From Aquimarina mytili (lineage in GTDB: Bacteria; Bacteroidota; Bacteroidia; Flavobacteriales; Flavobacteriaceae): a stretch of 64,000 bases of DNA. Within the stretch, counting starts at the first letter, position 1; every line of letters begins with the position of its first letter. The position numbers and the translations under genes were made by a program. The DNA is taken from positions 1 through 64,000 of the forward strand of contig NZ_JAERQJ010000001.1 of assembly GCF_016735115.1 (NCBI RefSeq). The letters run 5' to 3'. The notes under the pieces were generated by a model, which saw nothing but the letters and a program-made list of their open reading frames with translations, ran no database searches and was not told the origin of the DNA. Shown piece after piece: positions 51,420-59,858 of the stretch.

Positions 51420-52979
51420 TTATTTTATCAATTCACCATTTTTATCGTGAAAATGATATTCTAAATACGTGTAAGCGTCTCTAGGTACAATCTTAACCCA
51501 TCGTTTATGATCAAAAAACCATTTGGATCGGGTGGATGGAAATCCTTTTGTTAAAAAAGCTGCTATAAAAGGATGTGCACTTAGTGTTATCTTTTTATGA
51601 TCTTTTTTAATTAATTTTTCTAATTCGACTTTAATTTTTTCTACCAAAACTATAGGCGCCTCAACTTCGCCATTTATTCCGTTTGGATCTTCCTCGCGGG
51701 TTTTGATGTTCATTTCTGGTCGCACGCGTTGTCGCGTGATTTGAATCAAGCCAAATTTACTTGGCGGTAATATTTTATGTTTCGCCCTGTCATCTTTCAT
51801 CTCTTCTTTCAAATGGTTGAAGAGTGTTCTACGGTTATCTGCATTATTCATGTCTATAAAATCGACTACAATAATACCTCCCATATCTCTTAGACGCAGT
51901 TGGCGGGCAACTTCAGATGCACTGATTAAATTTACTTCCAGTGCTGTATCTTCTTGGTTTTTGGCTTTGTTAGATCGGTTACCGCTATTTACATCAATTA
52001 CATGCATAGCTTCTGTATGCTCAATAACTAAATAAGCGCCCTTACTCATAGATACCGTCTTGCCAAAACTCGTTTTGATTTGCCTTTCGATACCATATTT
52101 TTCGAAAATTGGTACTTTAGGATTATGAAGTTTTACAATTGATTCTTTTTTGGGTGCAATTTCTTGCAGATACTCTTTAATTCTACTGCACAAATCTTCG
52201 TCATCAACGACGATTGAAGTAAAGGAGTCATTAAAAACATCTCTAAGTATAGAGGATGCTCTATTCATTTCTCCTAGTACTTTTGACGGATGATGCGCTT
52301 TGTACATTTTTTTGCACATACTTTGCCATCTTCCGATCAGATTTTGCAAATCTTTGTCTAGTTCTGCTACTTTTTTGCCTTCTGCTACAGTACGTACTAT
52401 AATTCCGAAACCTTTGGGTTTTATACTTTTTACAAGTCGTTTTAAACGTTCTTTTTCTTCAGAAGATTCTATTTTTTGAGAAATAGAAATTCGGTTTGAA
52501 AAGGGAACTAAAACAATATATCTTCCAGCAATCGATAGCTCTGAGCTAATTCGAGGGCCTTTGGTAGATATTGGTTCCTTCACTATCTGTACAAGTAGTG
52601 ATTGATTTGATTTTAACACATTGGTAATTGTACCGTGTTTATCAATATCGTCCTCAAAAGGAAAATCCTTAAGAGAATAATTTTTTAATTTACCTGTGCT
52701 TACACGTTTAATGAATTTAAGTAATGAAGATACTTGAGGACCGAGATCGTGATAATGCAAAAATGCATCTTTTTCATAACCAACATTAACAAATGCGGCG
52801 TTTAGACCCGGGACAGATTTTCTGATTTTGGCGATAAAAATATCACCTACCGAAAAATTACTATCGTCTTCTTCCTTATGTAATTCAATTAGTTTTCCAT
52901 CTTTTAATAAGGCAAAATCTGTAGAGGAACCAGATCTAATGATCAATTCTTTGTTCACTCTGTTACGATTTTTATCCAC
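51420..52979 (-). CDS. rng: Ribonuclease E/G (RNase G)
   Basis: 519 residues, the RNase G catalytic architecture without an RNase E scaffold tail. N-terminal S1 domain about 38-125 (VGDIFIAKIRKSVPGLNAAFVNVG). The DNase I-like catalytic domain carries the two metal-binding Asp: HVIDVNSG (about 309) and IIVVDFIDMNN (about 352). The Zn-link region is altered: REEDPNGINGEVEAP follows MNIKTR, where classical enzymes have CPxC. This is common in Bacteroidota. It processes 5S/16S rRNA and decays mRNA. The HU and basic-peptide genes lie just upstream on the same strand. Confidence 0.93.
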   Translation of the reverse strand: MDKNRNRVNKELIIRSGSSTDFALLKDGKLIELHKEEDDSNFSVGDIFIAKIRKSVPGLNAAFVNVGYEKDAFLHYHDLGPQVSSLLKFIKRVSTGKLKNYSLKDFPFEDDIDKHGTITNVLKSNQSLLVQIVKEPISTKGPRISSELSIAGRYIVLVPFSNRISISQKIESSEEKERLKRLVKSIKPKGFGIIVRTVAEGKKVAELDKDLQNLIGRWQSMCKKMYKAHHPSKVLGEMNRASSILRDVFNDSFTSIVVDDEDLCSRIKEYLQEIAPKKESIVKLHNPKVPIFEKYGIERQIKTSFGKTVSMSKGAYLVIEHTEAMHVIDVNSGNRSNKAKNQEDTALEVNLISASEVARQLRLRDMGGIIVVDFIDMNNADNRRTLFNHLKEEMKDDRAKHKILPPSKFGLIQITRQRVRPEMNIKTREEDPNGINGEVEAPIVLVEKIKVELEKLIKKDHKKITLSAHPFIAAFLTKGFPSTRSKWFFDHKRWVKIVPRDAYTYLEYHFHDKNGELIK

Positions 52980-53115
52980 CTCGAAAATTCATCGAGACAG
53001 ATGGATTATACAAATTTTTTCACAGGAATTTATGTAATTCCATTGAAATAAGCTTTTATATTAGGTAGTATATAAAGCTACATTTCGATTTCAAAGAACT
53101 TAACTTTTTAAACAG

Positions 53116-53141
53116 AAAAAGTAGTTAGAAAACTACTTTTT
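53116..53141 (-). terminator. Intrinsic terminator overlapping the stop of the 29-residue basic protein
   Basis: AAAAAGTAG / CTACTTTTT perfect stem with a TTAGAAAA loop; on the minus strand it ends in a T run. The left arm (reading minus) includes the last Lys codons and stop of the small gene. Confidence 0.75.
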
Positions 53142-53222
53142 CTTGTGGCGGTTGGCTCTTCTTCTCTTTTTACGCTTGTGCGTAGCTACCTTGTGTCTTT
53201 TACGTTTTTTACCACTTGGCAT
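53133..53222 (-). CDS. 29-residue very basic protein, probable ribosome-associated peptide
   Basis: ATG at 53222 to TAG at 53133 on the minus strand. The product begins MPSGKKRKRHKVATHKRKK and ends in RHKKK; more than half of the residues are Lys, Arg or His, with no acidic residue. I recall near-identical short proteins next to RNase G and HU genes in many Bacteroidota, and the composition is that of the smallest ribosomal proteins (bTHX, L34, L36 class). It lies 30 bases after the HU gene and ends in a terminator. Whether it is the Bacteroidota-specific ribosomal protein of published structures cannot be decided here. Confidence 0.75.
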   Translation of the reverse strand: MPSGKKRKRHKVATHKRKKRRRANRHKKK

Positions 53223-53252
53223 AGTGTAATTATTTTATTTATTGTTATTATA

Positions 53253-53543
53253 TTATTTTACTTCTACGTTTGTCTTTACACCTTCTACAAATACTTTTGC
53301 AGGTTTAAATGCTGGTATATTGTGTGCAGGAATCTTTATAGTCGTATTTTTAGAAATGTTACGGCCAGTTTTTTCTGCTCTGGTTTTGATGATAAAGCTA
53401 CCAAATCCTCTTAGGTATACATTATCTCCACTTTCTAGAGAGTTTTTTACTTCTTCCATAAATGTTTCAACAGTTGCTTGAACATCTCCTTTTTCAATTC
53501 CTAGCTTTTCTGAAATTCTTGCTACAATATCTGCTTTAGTCAT
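53253..53543 (-). CDS. HU/IHF family DNA-binding protein
   Basis: 96 residues. MTKADIVARISEKLGI at the N-terminus, the beta-arm segment with GFGSFIIKTRAEKTGRNISKNTTIKIPAHNIPAFKPAK and the final strand are the standard HU/IHF fold; the arm motif GRNISKNTTIKIPA replaces GRNPQTGEEI. It bends DNA as a dimer. First gene of a short operon with the 29-residue basic protein. A -7 box (53583-53590) lies 40 bases upstream. Confidence 0.95.
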   Translation of the reverse strand: MTKADIVARISEKLGIEKGDVQATVETFMEEVKNSLESGDNVYLRGFGSFIIKTRAEKTGRNISKNTTIKIPAHNIPAFKPAKVFVEGVKTNVEVK

Positions 53544-53582
53544 TATTATTCCTATTTAGGGGTTTTTAAATTTTCAAGGGGG

Positions 53583-53590
53583 CAAATATA
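53583..53590 (-). promoter_or_regulatory. -7 promoter element of the HU gene
   Basis: TATATTTG on the minus strand, about 40 bases upstream of the HU ATG. A TTTG occurs 13 bases further upstream, which is closer than the usual spacing. Confidence 0.5.
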
Positions 53591-53673
53591 AGAATTTAAA
53601 ATCCAAAATATCAATACTTAAGATTAAATTATCATCTTTAAACATTTAATTTTACAAAACTTATAATTTTGTT

Positions 53674-54729
53674 ATGAAATTTTCTAAAAAACTCATTTCG
53701 TGGTATTTACAAAATAAAAGAACAATGCCATGGAGAGAAACTAAAAATCCTTATCACATTTGGCTTAGTGAAATTATACTTCAGCAGACTAGAGTGGCGC
53801 AAGGATTACCCTATTATTTGTCATTTATTGACACTTTTCCTACAGTTTTTGATTTAGCCAATGCAAATGAAGATGATGTTTTGAAGTTATGGCAAGGGTT
53901 AGGGTATTATTCTAGGGCTAGAAACCTTCATATAACAGCAAAATATGTGGCCAATGAGTTACAGGGTGTTTTTCCTTCTAATTATAAAGATTTATTGGCA
54001 CTCAAAGGGGTTGGAGATTATACGGCAAGCGCAATAGCATCTATATGTTATGATGAACCAGTTCCTGTTGTAGATGGAAATGTGTACCGTGTGCTTTCTC
54101 GATTTTTCGGAATTAAAACTCCTATTAATACTACAGCGGGAGTGCGTGAGTTTAAAGAGCTGGCTATAGAATTAATGGATCATGATGAACCTGCTAACTA
54201 CAATCAAGCAATTATGGAGTTTGGAGCTTTACAGTGCAAACCTAAGAGTCCATATTGTATTGTGTGCCCCTTAAACGATAGTTGCGAGGGGTTAAAAAAT
54301 GGATGGATAGATACATTGCCGGTAAAACTTAAAAAACAAAAGATTAAAAAACGATATTTCAATTATTTGGTATATTCAATAAATGGAAAACAAACAATAC
54401 TGCAGCAAAGGAAAGGAAATGGGATTTGGAAAGGACTCTATGAGTTTCCGTTAATAGAGGTCGAAGAAAATGATAGAGATTCTATTATGTCTAATGCTTT
54501 TTTTCAAAAAATGATAAATGGTCATGAATATAAAATAACACAATATCGTGAAGAGCCAATAGTTCATAAGTTATCTCATCAACATCTGTATACCAGGTTT
54601 TATATTGTAAATGTGAACAAACTTCCTGCACTTACAAAAGAGCAAAAGATTATTGATTTTGCTGAAACTCACACCTATCCGGTTCCTATTTTGTTAGGTA
54701 ATTTTATAGAGGAGTTTTTTAAGGTATGA
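53674..54729 (+). CDS. mutY: A/G-specific adenine glycosylase
   Basis: 351 residues. Removes A opposite 8-oxoG. The N-terminal PWRETKNPYHIWLSEIILQQTRV contains the catalytic-type Glu; the HhH is LKGVGDYTASAIASI, followed by VVDGNVYRVLSR with the catalytic Asp. The [4Fe-4S] ligands are C-x6-C-x2-C-x5-C in CKPKSPYCIVCPLNDSC. The C-terminal NUDIX-like 8-oxoG-recognition domain spans about 230-350. It heads the conserved mutY-ssb-gldE-gldD set. A TAATTTTG box sits only two bases before its ATG. Confidence 0.96.
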   Translation: MKFSKKLISWYLQNKRTMPWRETKNPYHIWLSEIILQQTRVAQGLPYYLSFIDTFPTVFDLANANEDDVLKLWQGLGYYSRARNLHITAKYVANELQGVFPSNYKDLLALKGVGDYTASAIASICYDEPVPVVDGNVYRVLSRFFGIKTPINTTAGVREFKELAIELMDHDEPANYNQAIMEFGALQCKPKSPYCIVCPLNDSCEGLKNGWIDTLPVKLKKQKIKKRYFNYLVYSINGKQTILQQRKGNGIWKGLYEFPLIEVEENDRDSIMSNAFFQKMINGHEYKITQYREEPIVHKLSHQHLYTRFYIVNVNKLPALTKEQKIIDFAETHTYPVPILLGNFIEEFFKV

Positions 54730-54837
54730 TGCTTTTTTATTACATTTATAAAACAAAGTTGTTAAGAAATAAGATGAGGTGTATAGCGTTATTATCTTTA
54801 GTTTGTTATTTCTTTGCAGCTTAAAATTATAATTAAT

Positions 54838-55296
54838 ATGTCTGGAACACTAAATAAAGTAATGCTAATAGGGCACACGGGAGATGAGGTAAAAATGCAT
54901 TGGTTTGAAGGCGGTGGGTGTATCGGTAGGTTTCCACTGGCAACTAATGATTCTTATGTCAATAAGAGTACAAATGAGAGAGTAACTACTACAGAGTGGC
55001 ATAATATTGTGGTTCGAAATAAGGCAGCGGAGATTTGTGAAAAATACCTTAACAAAGGTGATAAAATTTATATTGAAGGTCGTCTTAAAACCAGAAAATG
55101 GCAAGATGAGCAGGGCAAAGATAGGTATAGCACTGAAATTCAATGTACAGATTTTACTTTTCTCACACCTAAGAATGAGAGCCAATCTTCTGGACCTATA
55201 GCTCAACAGAAACCGCAGACAAGTGTACCTGTGGCTGATCCACAGCCGGTTGCTCTGGCATCACCAGATACTGAAGAAGATGATCTTCCGTTCTGA
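54838..55296 (+). CDS. ssb: Single-stranded DNA-binding protein
   Basis: Start at the ATG at 54838 (MSGTLNKVMLIGHTGDEV), 152 residues; eight upstream in-frame codons are not part of the family. OB fold about 1-110 with TEWHNIVVRNKAAEICEKYLNKGDKIYIEGR. Linker of Pro/Gln/Ala and the acidic tip EEDDLPF that binds partner proteins. It lies between mutY and gldE, in the order seen in other Flavobacteriaceae. Confidence 0.95.
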   Translation: MSGTLNKVMLIGHTGDEVKMHWFEGGGCIGRFPLATNDSYVNKSTNERVTTTEWHNIVVRNKAAEICEKYLNKGDKIYIEGRLKTRKWQDEQGKDRYSTEIQCTDFTFLTPKNESQSSGPIAQQKPQTSVPVADPQPVALASPDTEEDDLPF

Positions 55297-55320
55297 TATG
55301 TTTAACTAAACCAATATAAT

Positions 55321-56652
55321 TTGGACCCTGATCCTGAACCTTTATTGATTTTATTATTAGCATTTGATATCATGCAAACCATTAATTTGGTTTTGCTTGT
55401 CGTTTTGCTCATTTTTTCTGCACTAATATCTGGTAGTGAAGTAGCATTATTCTCTTTAACTCCAACGGATCTAAAAGATGAAGAAAATACCTCAAAGAAC
55501 CTTAGAATCGTTTCTAAACTATTAAATAATCCTAAAAAATTATTAGCCACAATATTAGTTGCCAATAACTTTATCAATATTGCTGTCGTTTTACTTTTTG
55601 ATGCCTTAGGCGAAGTATATTTTAAAGACTTAGATTATGTTTGGCTCGGTTGGATTAATGTAAGATTTGTGGTAGAAGTAGGTGTTGCAGCATTTTTGAT
55701 CTTGCTTTTTGGTGAGATTTTACCCAAAATTTATGCAAGCAGAAATAAGGTAAAATTTGCTAAGTTTATGGCAAAACCTTTGGGAGTATTGGATTGGTTA
55801 ATTACGCCAATTAGTATGCCAATGCGAAGAATTACTATGCGAATTCATGATCGATTAGGAAAACAAAAATCAAACCTAAGTGTTGATCAATTATCGCAGG
55901 CGTTAGAGTTAACATCAGATCAGGATACGACCGTAGAAGAGAAGAAAATCCTTGAAGGAATTGTATCTTTTGGTAACACAGATACAAAACAAGTCATGCG
56001 ACCACGTATCGATATCTTTGCACTAAATAACGAAGCACCATATAAAGAAATTCTTCCAGAGATTATAACCAATGGATATTCCAGAATTCCGGTGTATGAA
56101 GAAAGTATTGATAAGGTAATCGGCATTCTTTATGTTAAAGATTTATTACCGTATATAAACGAAAAAGACTTTGATTGGTTATCCTTGTTGCGAGACCCCT
56201 ATTTTGTTCCTGAAAATAAAAAGCTGGATGACCTGTTGAACGATTTCAAAAATAAAAAGAATCACTTAGCCATTGTGGTAGATGAGTATGGCGGAACAAG
56301 TGGTTTAATTTCTTTGGAAGATATTATAGAAGAAATTGTAGGTGATATTAGTGACGAGTTTGATGATGAAGATCTTATATTTTCAAAATTAGATGATAAT
56401 AATTATGTTTTTGAAGGTAGGACTGCACTAAAAGACTTTTATAAAGTCTTAAAAATTGAAGACAATAGTATTTTTGAAGATAATAAAGGAGAAGCAGAAA
56501 CAATCGCAGGGCTGTTGCTTGAGATTTCCGGAAGTTTTCCAAAGCGAGGAGAAAAGATTACATTAGACAATTATTTATTCAAGGTAGAATCGTTAGATAG
56601 CAAACGCATAAAGCAAGTGAAATTAACTATTAATGAAAAAAAGAATATTTAA
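55321..56652 (+). CDS. gldE: Gliding motility-associated protein GldE (CNNM/CorC-like membrane protein)
   Basis: 443 residues from a TTG; the start MDPDPEP fits F. johnsoniae GldE. DUF21/CNNM transmembrane domain about 15-195 (SALISGSEVALFSLTPTDL, VANNFINIAVVLLFD). Two CBS domains about 205-330 (MRPRIDIFAL, SRIPVYEESIDKVIGILYVKDLLP, HLAIVVDEYGGTSGLISLEDIIEEIVGDI). C-terminal CorC/HlyC domain about 345-435. The protein is related to magnesium/cobalt efflux proteins and is linked with gliding and type IX secretion in F. johnsoniae. Its 3' end overlaps gldD by 20 bases. Confidence 0.93.
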   Translation: MDPDPEPLLILLLAFDIMQTINLVLLVVLLIFSALISGSEVALFSLTPTDLKDEENTSKNLRIVSKLLNNPKKLLATILVANNFINIAVVLLFDALGEVYFKDLDYVWLGWINVRFVVEVGVAAFLILLFGEILPKIYASRNKVKFAKFMAKPLGVLDWLITPISMPMRRITMRIHDRLGKQKSNLSVDQLSQALELTSDQDTTVEEKKILEGIVSFGNTDTKQVMRPRIDIFALNNEAPYKEILPEIITNGYSRIPVYEESIDKVIGILYVKDLLPYINEKDFDWLSLLRDPYFVPENKKLDDLLNDFKNKKNHLAIVVDEYGGTSGLISLEDIIEEIVGDISDEFDDEDLIFSKLDDNNYVFEGRTALKDFYKVLKIEDNSIFEDNKGEAETIAGLLLEISGSFPKRGEKITLDNYLFKVESLDSKRIKQVKLTINEKKNI

Positions 56653-57205
56653 GCTCCTTTTATTAATTGGTACGCCTTTATTATTTTCATGTAAAGGGGA
56701 GGTTCTTCCTAAGCCGGAAGGAATGCTCAGATTAAGCTACCCTAAACCAGAATATAAAGAAATAGGATTGCCATGTCCTTATATTTTTGAAAAAAATGAG
56801 CTCTCGGAGCTTAAAAAAGCTAGAAGAAACAGGGCGTGTTGGTATAATCTGAAATATAATGATATGAAAGCAACCTTGTATCTTTCGTATTATAGAATAA
56901 ATAATAACTTGGATTCGCTATTGAGAGATGCTCAAAATCTTACTCAGGAGCATTTTATCAAGGCAGATGGTATAAAGCCAGAAGAATATGTCAATTCTGA
57001 GAAAGAAGTGTACGGGATGATTTATAAAGTATCTGGAGATGCGGCCTCTCCATCTCAGTTTTATGTTACTGATAGTGTAGATCATTTTCTGGTGGGCTCG
57101 GTATATTTTGAAGTGAAACCTAACTATGATTCTATACTGCCAGCTGCTAATTACTTACGTAATGATATAAAACATCTTATAGAAACACTTCAATGGAAAG
57201 ATTAG
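56633..57205 (+). CDS. gldD: Gliding motility lipoprotein GldD
   Basis: 190 residues. Lipobox LFSC (about 19) followed by KGEVLPKPEGMLRLSYP, a GldD landmark. Further conserved segments: CPYIFEKN, CWYNLKYNDMKATLYLSYY, LTQEHFIKADGI, and SVYFEVKPNYDS near the end. GldD is needed for gliding and for type IX secretion in F. johnsoniae. It is translationally overlapped with gldE. Confidence 0.95.
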   Translation: MKKRIFKLLLLIGTPLLFSCKGEVLPKPEGMLRLSYPKPEYKEIGLPCPYIFEKNELSELKKARRNRACWYNLKYNDMKATLYLSYYRINNNLDSLLRDAQNLTQEHFIKADGIKPEEYVNSEKEVYGMIYKVSGDAASPSQFYVTDSVDHFLVGSVYFEVKPNYDSILPAANYLRNDIKHLIETLQWKD

Positions 57206-57279
57206 TATTTAGTTAATTTTCTTCTAAAATTGTTTTACACACTAGTAATTTTATCACATTTGCAGTTTACTAAAGGGAA

Positions 57280-58155
57280 ATGCAAAACACAAAATTAAAA
57301 TGGATATACCTCATAATACTATCATTAGTTTGGGGGAGTTCTTTTATCCTTATTAAAAAGTCACTTACGGGTCTTACACCAATGCAATTGGGAGCTTTGC
57401 GAACAGTATTTGCTGCTCTGTTTTTGTTTTCTATTGGGTTTAGAAGTATAAAAACCATCCAGGGGAATGAGTGGAAATGGATAGCGATCTCTGCTTTTGT
57501 GGGAACGTTTATTCCAGCGTTTTTGTTTGCTTTTGCCGAAACAGAAATTGATAGTGGAATTACATCGATATTAAACTCTATGACTCCCCTGATTACTTTT
57601 GTTTTAGGAATTGTACTGTTCTCTATCCGTTTTAACAAAAATCAGCTTATTGGAGTTATTGTCGGTCTAATTGGGAGTGTGGGACTAATTTGGGAAGGTT
57701 CTATCATTAATCCTGACCAAAACTATAGCTATGCTTTTTTAGTCATTATCGCAACCTTTGGTTATGGGATTAATGTAAATATCATTAAACGGTATTTGCA
57801 GCACATTTCGCCTATGGCAATTGCCAATGGTAATTTTATTGTTTTAATACTTCCGGCGTTAATTGTGTTATATTTTTCTGATTTTTTTACTGAACGTTTA
57901 ATTTCAGACGAGACTGTACACACCAGTATTATGTATATGGCACTATTAGCAGTTGTAGGTACAGGAATCGCTAAGATAATGTTTAACAAACTTGTGCAAA
58001 TAAGTACTCCTGTATTTGCAAGTTCTGTTACCTATACAATGCCGATAATAGCACTTATTTGGGGACTGTGGGATGGAGAAAAATTTTCATTGTACCAGCT
58101 GTTAGCGTCTATGGTTATTATTTTTGGAGTATATCTAACGAATAAAAACCGGTAA
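57280..58155 (+). CDS. EamA-family (DMT superfamily) transporter
   Basis: 291 residues with ten membrane helices in two EamA repeats (about 5-135 and 150-290). Recognised by LSLVWGSSFILIKKSLTGLTPMQLGALR and, in the second half, MPIIALIWGLWDGEKFSLYQLLASMVIIFGVYL. Such proteins export amino acids or other small metabolites; the substrate is not predictable. It stands alone 74 bases after gldD. Confidence 0.9.
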   Translation: MQNTKLKWIYLIILSLVWGSSFILIKKSLTGLTPMQLGALRTVFAALFLFSIGFRSIKTIQGNEWKWIAISAFVGTFIPAFLFAFAETEIDSGITSILNSMTPLITFVLGIVLFSIRFNKNQLIGVIVGLIGSVGLIWEGSIINPDQNYSYAFLVIIATFGYGINVNIIKRYLQHISPMAIANGNFIVLILPALIVLYFSDFFTERLISDETVHTSIMYMALLAVVGTGIAKIMFNKLVQISTPVFASSVTYTMPIIALIWGLWDGEKFSLYQLLASMVIIFGVYLTNKNR

Positions 58156-58253
58156 GAAGTCAAAAGGCTGTTAAACAATAAATTAACAACCCTTTAAGGT
58201 TAAAAAACTCTTAATTTTCATACTTTTAAGTAAGAATCTTAAAGAGTGAAATT

Positions 58254-58727
58254 ATGAAAAAGTCTACTATCCCTGTTAAATATGGAGTCTTAATAGCTAT
58301 TGGCCTAATCGCTTATTTTTTAATTCTTTCACTTATTGGTGTACAAACTAACCCTATTTTTAGTCTTGGTAATGGTATTATTGTTGCGTTTGGATTATAT
58401 ACCGCAATGAAAAATTATAAAAAAGAAAAAGGAAGTGATTTTGATTATCAAAAAGGTTTTATGGCAGGTTTGTTTACTGGCTTTAATGCGACTTTAATCT
58501 TTACAATTTTCTTCGCTATATACGTAACTAATATTAATACCAATTTTCTGCCAGAAATGCTAGCGAATTGGAGCTCGCATTATCATGTAGGTGTCGGGAT
58601 TGTTGTTTTCATTGCCGCAATAATGGGGTTTGCAACCACTTTTGTGCTTACGTTATCCTTCATGCAATTATTTAAAGAAAGCTGGAATCCCAAAAAAAAT
58701 CACAATTCGTCTCCTGTAGAGGCCTAA
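58254..58727 (+). CDS. DUF4199 family membrane protein
   Basis: 157 residues with four membrane helices. Matches DUF4199 of Bacteroidota: KYGVLIAIGLIAYFLILSL, GIIVAFGLYTAMKNYKKEKG, the central DFDYQKGFMAGLFTGF and a last helix MGFATTFVLTLSFMQLF. Function unknown. Only 97 bases before it carry no clear promoter; the rplU promoter overlaps its 3' end. Confidence 0.85.
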   Translation: MKKSTIPVKYGVLIAIGLIAYFLILSLIGVQTNPIFSLGNGIIVAFGLYTAMKNYKKEKGSDFDYQKGFMAGLFTGFNATLIFTIFFAIYVTNINTNFLPEMLANWSSHYHVGVGIVVFIAAIMGFATTFVLTLSFMQLFKESWNPKKNHNSSPVEA

Positions 58728-58731
58728 AATG

Positions 58732-58762
58732 TTTGTCATTTAATTAATTAGCAGTATATTTG
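58732..58762 (+). promoter_or_regulatory. Promoter of rplU-rpmA
   Basis: TTTG (58732-58735), 19-base spacer, TATATTTG (58755-58762): an exact Bacteroidota consensus promoter. Confidence 0.75.
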
Positions 58763-58789
58763 CACCCGCCTATTGAGAAAATAGGAGTG
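58763..58789 (+). promoter_or_regulatory. Leader hairpin at the 5' end of the rplU mRNA
   Basis: CCTATT-GAGAA-AATAGG, with flanking CAC/GTG able to pair. It lies right at the expected transcription start and could serve as an r-protein leader or a stability hairpin. Confidence 0.35.
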
Positions 58790-58824
58790 TTCTTTATATA
58801 AAATAATTAATTAAACGTTACGCT

Positions 58825-59382
58825 ATGTACGCAATTGTAGAGATAGCAGGGCAGCAATTTAAAGTTGCAAAAGACCAAAAAGTATTTGTACATCGTTTAG
58901 CAGGAGAAGAAGGAGATAAAGTTTCTTTCGATAAAGTTCTTCTTGCAGCAGATGGAGATAAAGTTACTTTAGGCGCCCCAGCTATAGATGGAGCTCAAGT
59001 AGGAGCAAAAATCACGAGACACCTAAAAGGTGATAAAGTTATTGTTTTCAAGAAAAAGAGACGTAAAGGATACCGTGTTAAAAATGGTCATCGTCAATCT
59101 CTTACAGAAATTGTAATTGAAAGCATTGTAACTTCTGGAGCTAAAAAATCAACTCCAAAGGCAGCAGCTAAAAAAGCTGAGCCAAAAGTAGAAAAAGAAG
59201 CAAAAGCGGCTGCTCCAAAAAAGGCAGAAACTAAAGCTAAAAAAGCAGAACCAAAAGCACAAGCTGAAGATTTAAGTACTAAAACAGTAGCTGAATTGAA
59301 AGAAATGGCAAAGGCTAAAGGTATTTCTGGTATTTCTTCTATGAAGAAAGCAGAATTAATTGAAGCTTTACAAGGAAAATAA
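58825..59382 (+). CDS. rplU: 50S ribosomal protein L21 with long C-terminal extension
   Basis: 185 residues; ordinary L21 is about 103. Residues 1-104 are the full L21 fold (MYAIVEIAGQQFKVAKDQ, GAQVGAKITRHLKGDKVIVFKKKRRKGYRVKNGHRQ). Residues about 108-150 form a Lys/Ala-rich linker like those of histone H1. Residues about 152-185 (LSTKTVAELKEMAKAKGIS..., MKKAELIEALQ) resemble a Rho-N/SAP-like helix-extended-loop-helix nucleic-acid-binding module. First gene of rplU-rpmA under a consensus promoter. Confidence 0.95.
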   Translation: MYAIVEIAGQQFKVAKDQKVFVHRLAGEEGDKVSFDKVLLAADGDKVTLGAPAIDGAQVGAKITRHLKGDKVIVFKKKRRKGYRVKNGHRQSLTEIVIESIVTSGAKKSTPKAAAKKAEPKVEKEAKAAAPKKAETKAKKAEPKAQAEDLSTKTVAELKEMAKAKGISGISSMKKAELIEALQGK

Positions 59383-59431
59383 AAAACGGCAGGAATCCCT
59401 GTAAGTATTAACAATATAAAACCGAAAGAAA

Positions 59432-59692
59432 ATGGCTCATAAAAAAGGAGTTGGTAGTTCGAAAAACGGTAGAGAATCAGAATCGAAACGCTTAGGTGTT
59501 AAGATATTTGGTGGACAAGCTGCCGTGGCTGGTAACATCATTGTAAGACAAAGAGGTACAGCACACAAACCAGGTGAGAATGTATACGCTGGTAAAGACC
59601 ATACCCTACACGCTAAAGTGGATGGTATCGTAAAGTTTACTAAAAAGAAAGATAATAAGTCCTATGTTTCAATAGTTCCGTTTGAAGCATAA
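59432..59692 (+). CDS. rpmA: 50S ribosomal protein L27
   Basis: 86 residues. [24 protein letters not shown] is the standard L27 N-terminus near the peptidyl-transferase centre, followed by [22 protein letters not shown]. There is no cleavable N-terminal extension of the Firmicutes type. It lies 49 bases after rplU and is followed by a strong terminator. Confidence 0.97.
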   Translation: MAHKKGVGSSKNGRESESKRLGVKIFGGQAAVAGNIIVRQRGTAHKPGENVYAGKDHTLHAKVDGIVKFTKKKDNKSYVSIVPFEA

Positions 59693-59718
59693 CAGGATCT
59701 TTCCTTTGTAATATATAC

Positions 59719-59754
59719 AGGCCCTTTTCAATATTTTGAAAAGGGCTTTTTTTA
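59719..59754 (+). terminator. Intrinsic terminator of rplU-rpmA
   Basis: GCCCTTTTCAA / TTGAAAAGGGC perfect stem with a TATT loop and an eight-T run. Confidence 0.9.
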
Positions 59755-59858
59755 TTTTGTGTTCGAAACAAACACTTTTTTCTTCTTAATTAAATTATAA
59801 AAGTTAAAAATTTAAGAAAAGTAATTATAAATTTATAAGAATCTTAAAATTTATAATT

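Noticed and set aside
53145..53481. Two overlapping plus-strand frames over the HU gene and the small basic gene
   Set aside because: They are complements of the HU gene and its downstream basic peptide; composition is hydrophobic/aromatic shadow.
54865..55206. Open frame of 113 codons on the minus strand
   Set aside because: Antisense to ssb, which has an intact OB fold and acidic tip.
57270..57638. Open frame of 122 codons on the minus strand
   Set aside because: Antisense to the EamA transporter gene, and without its own signals.
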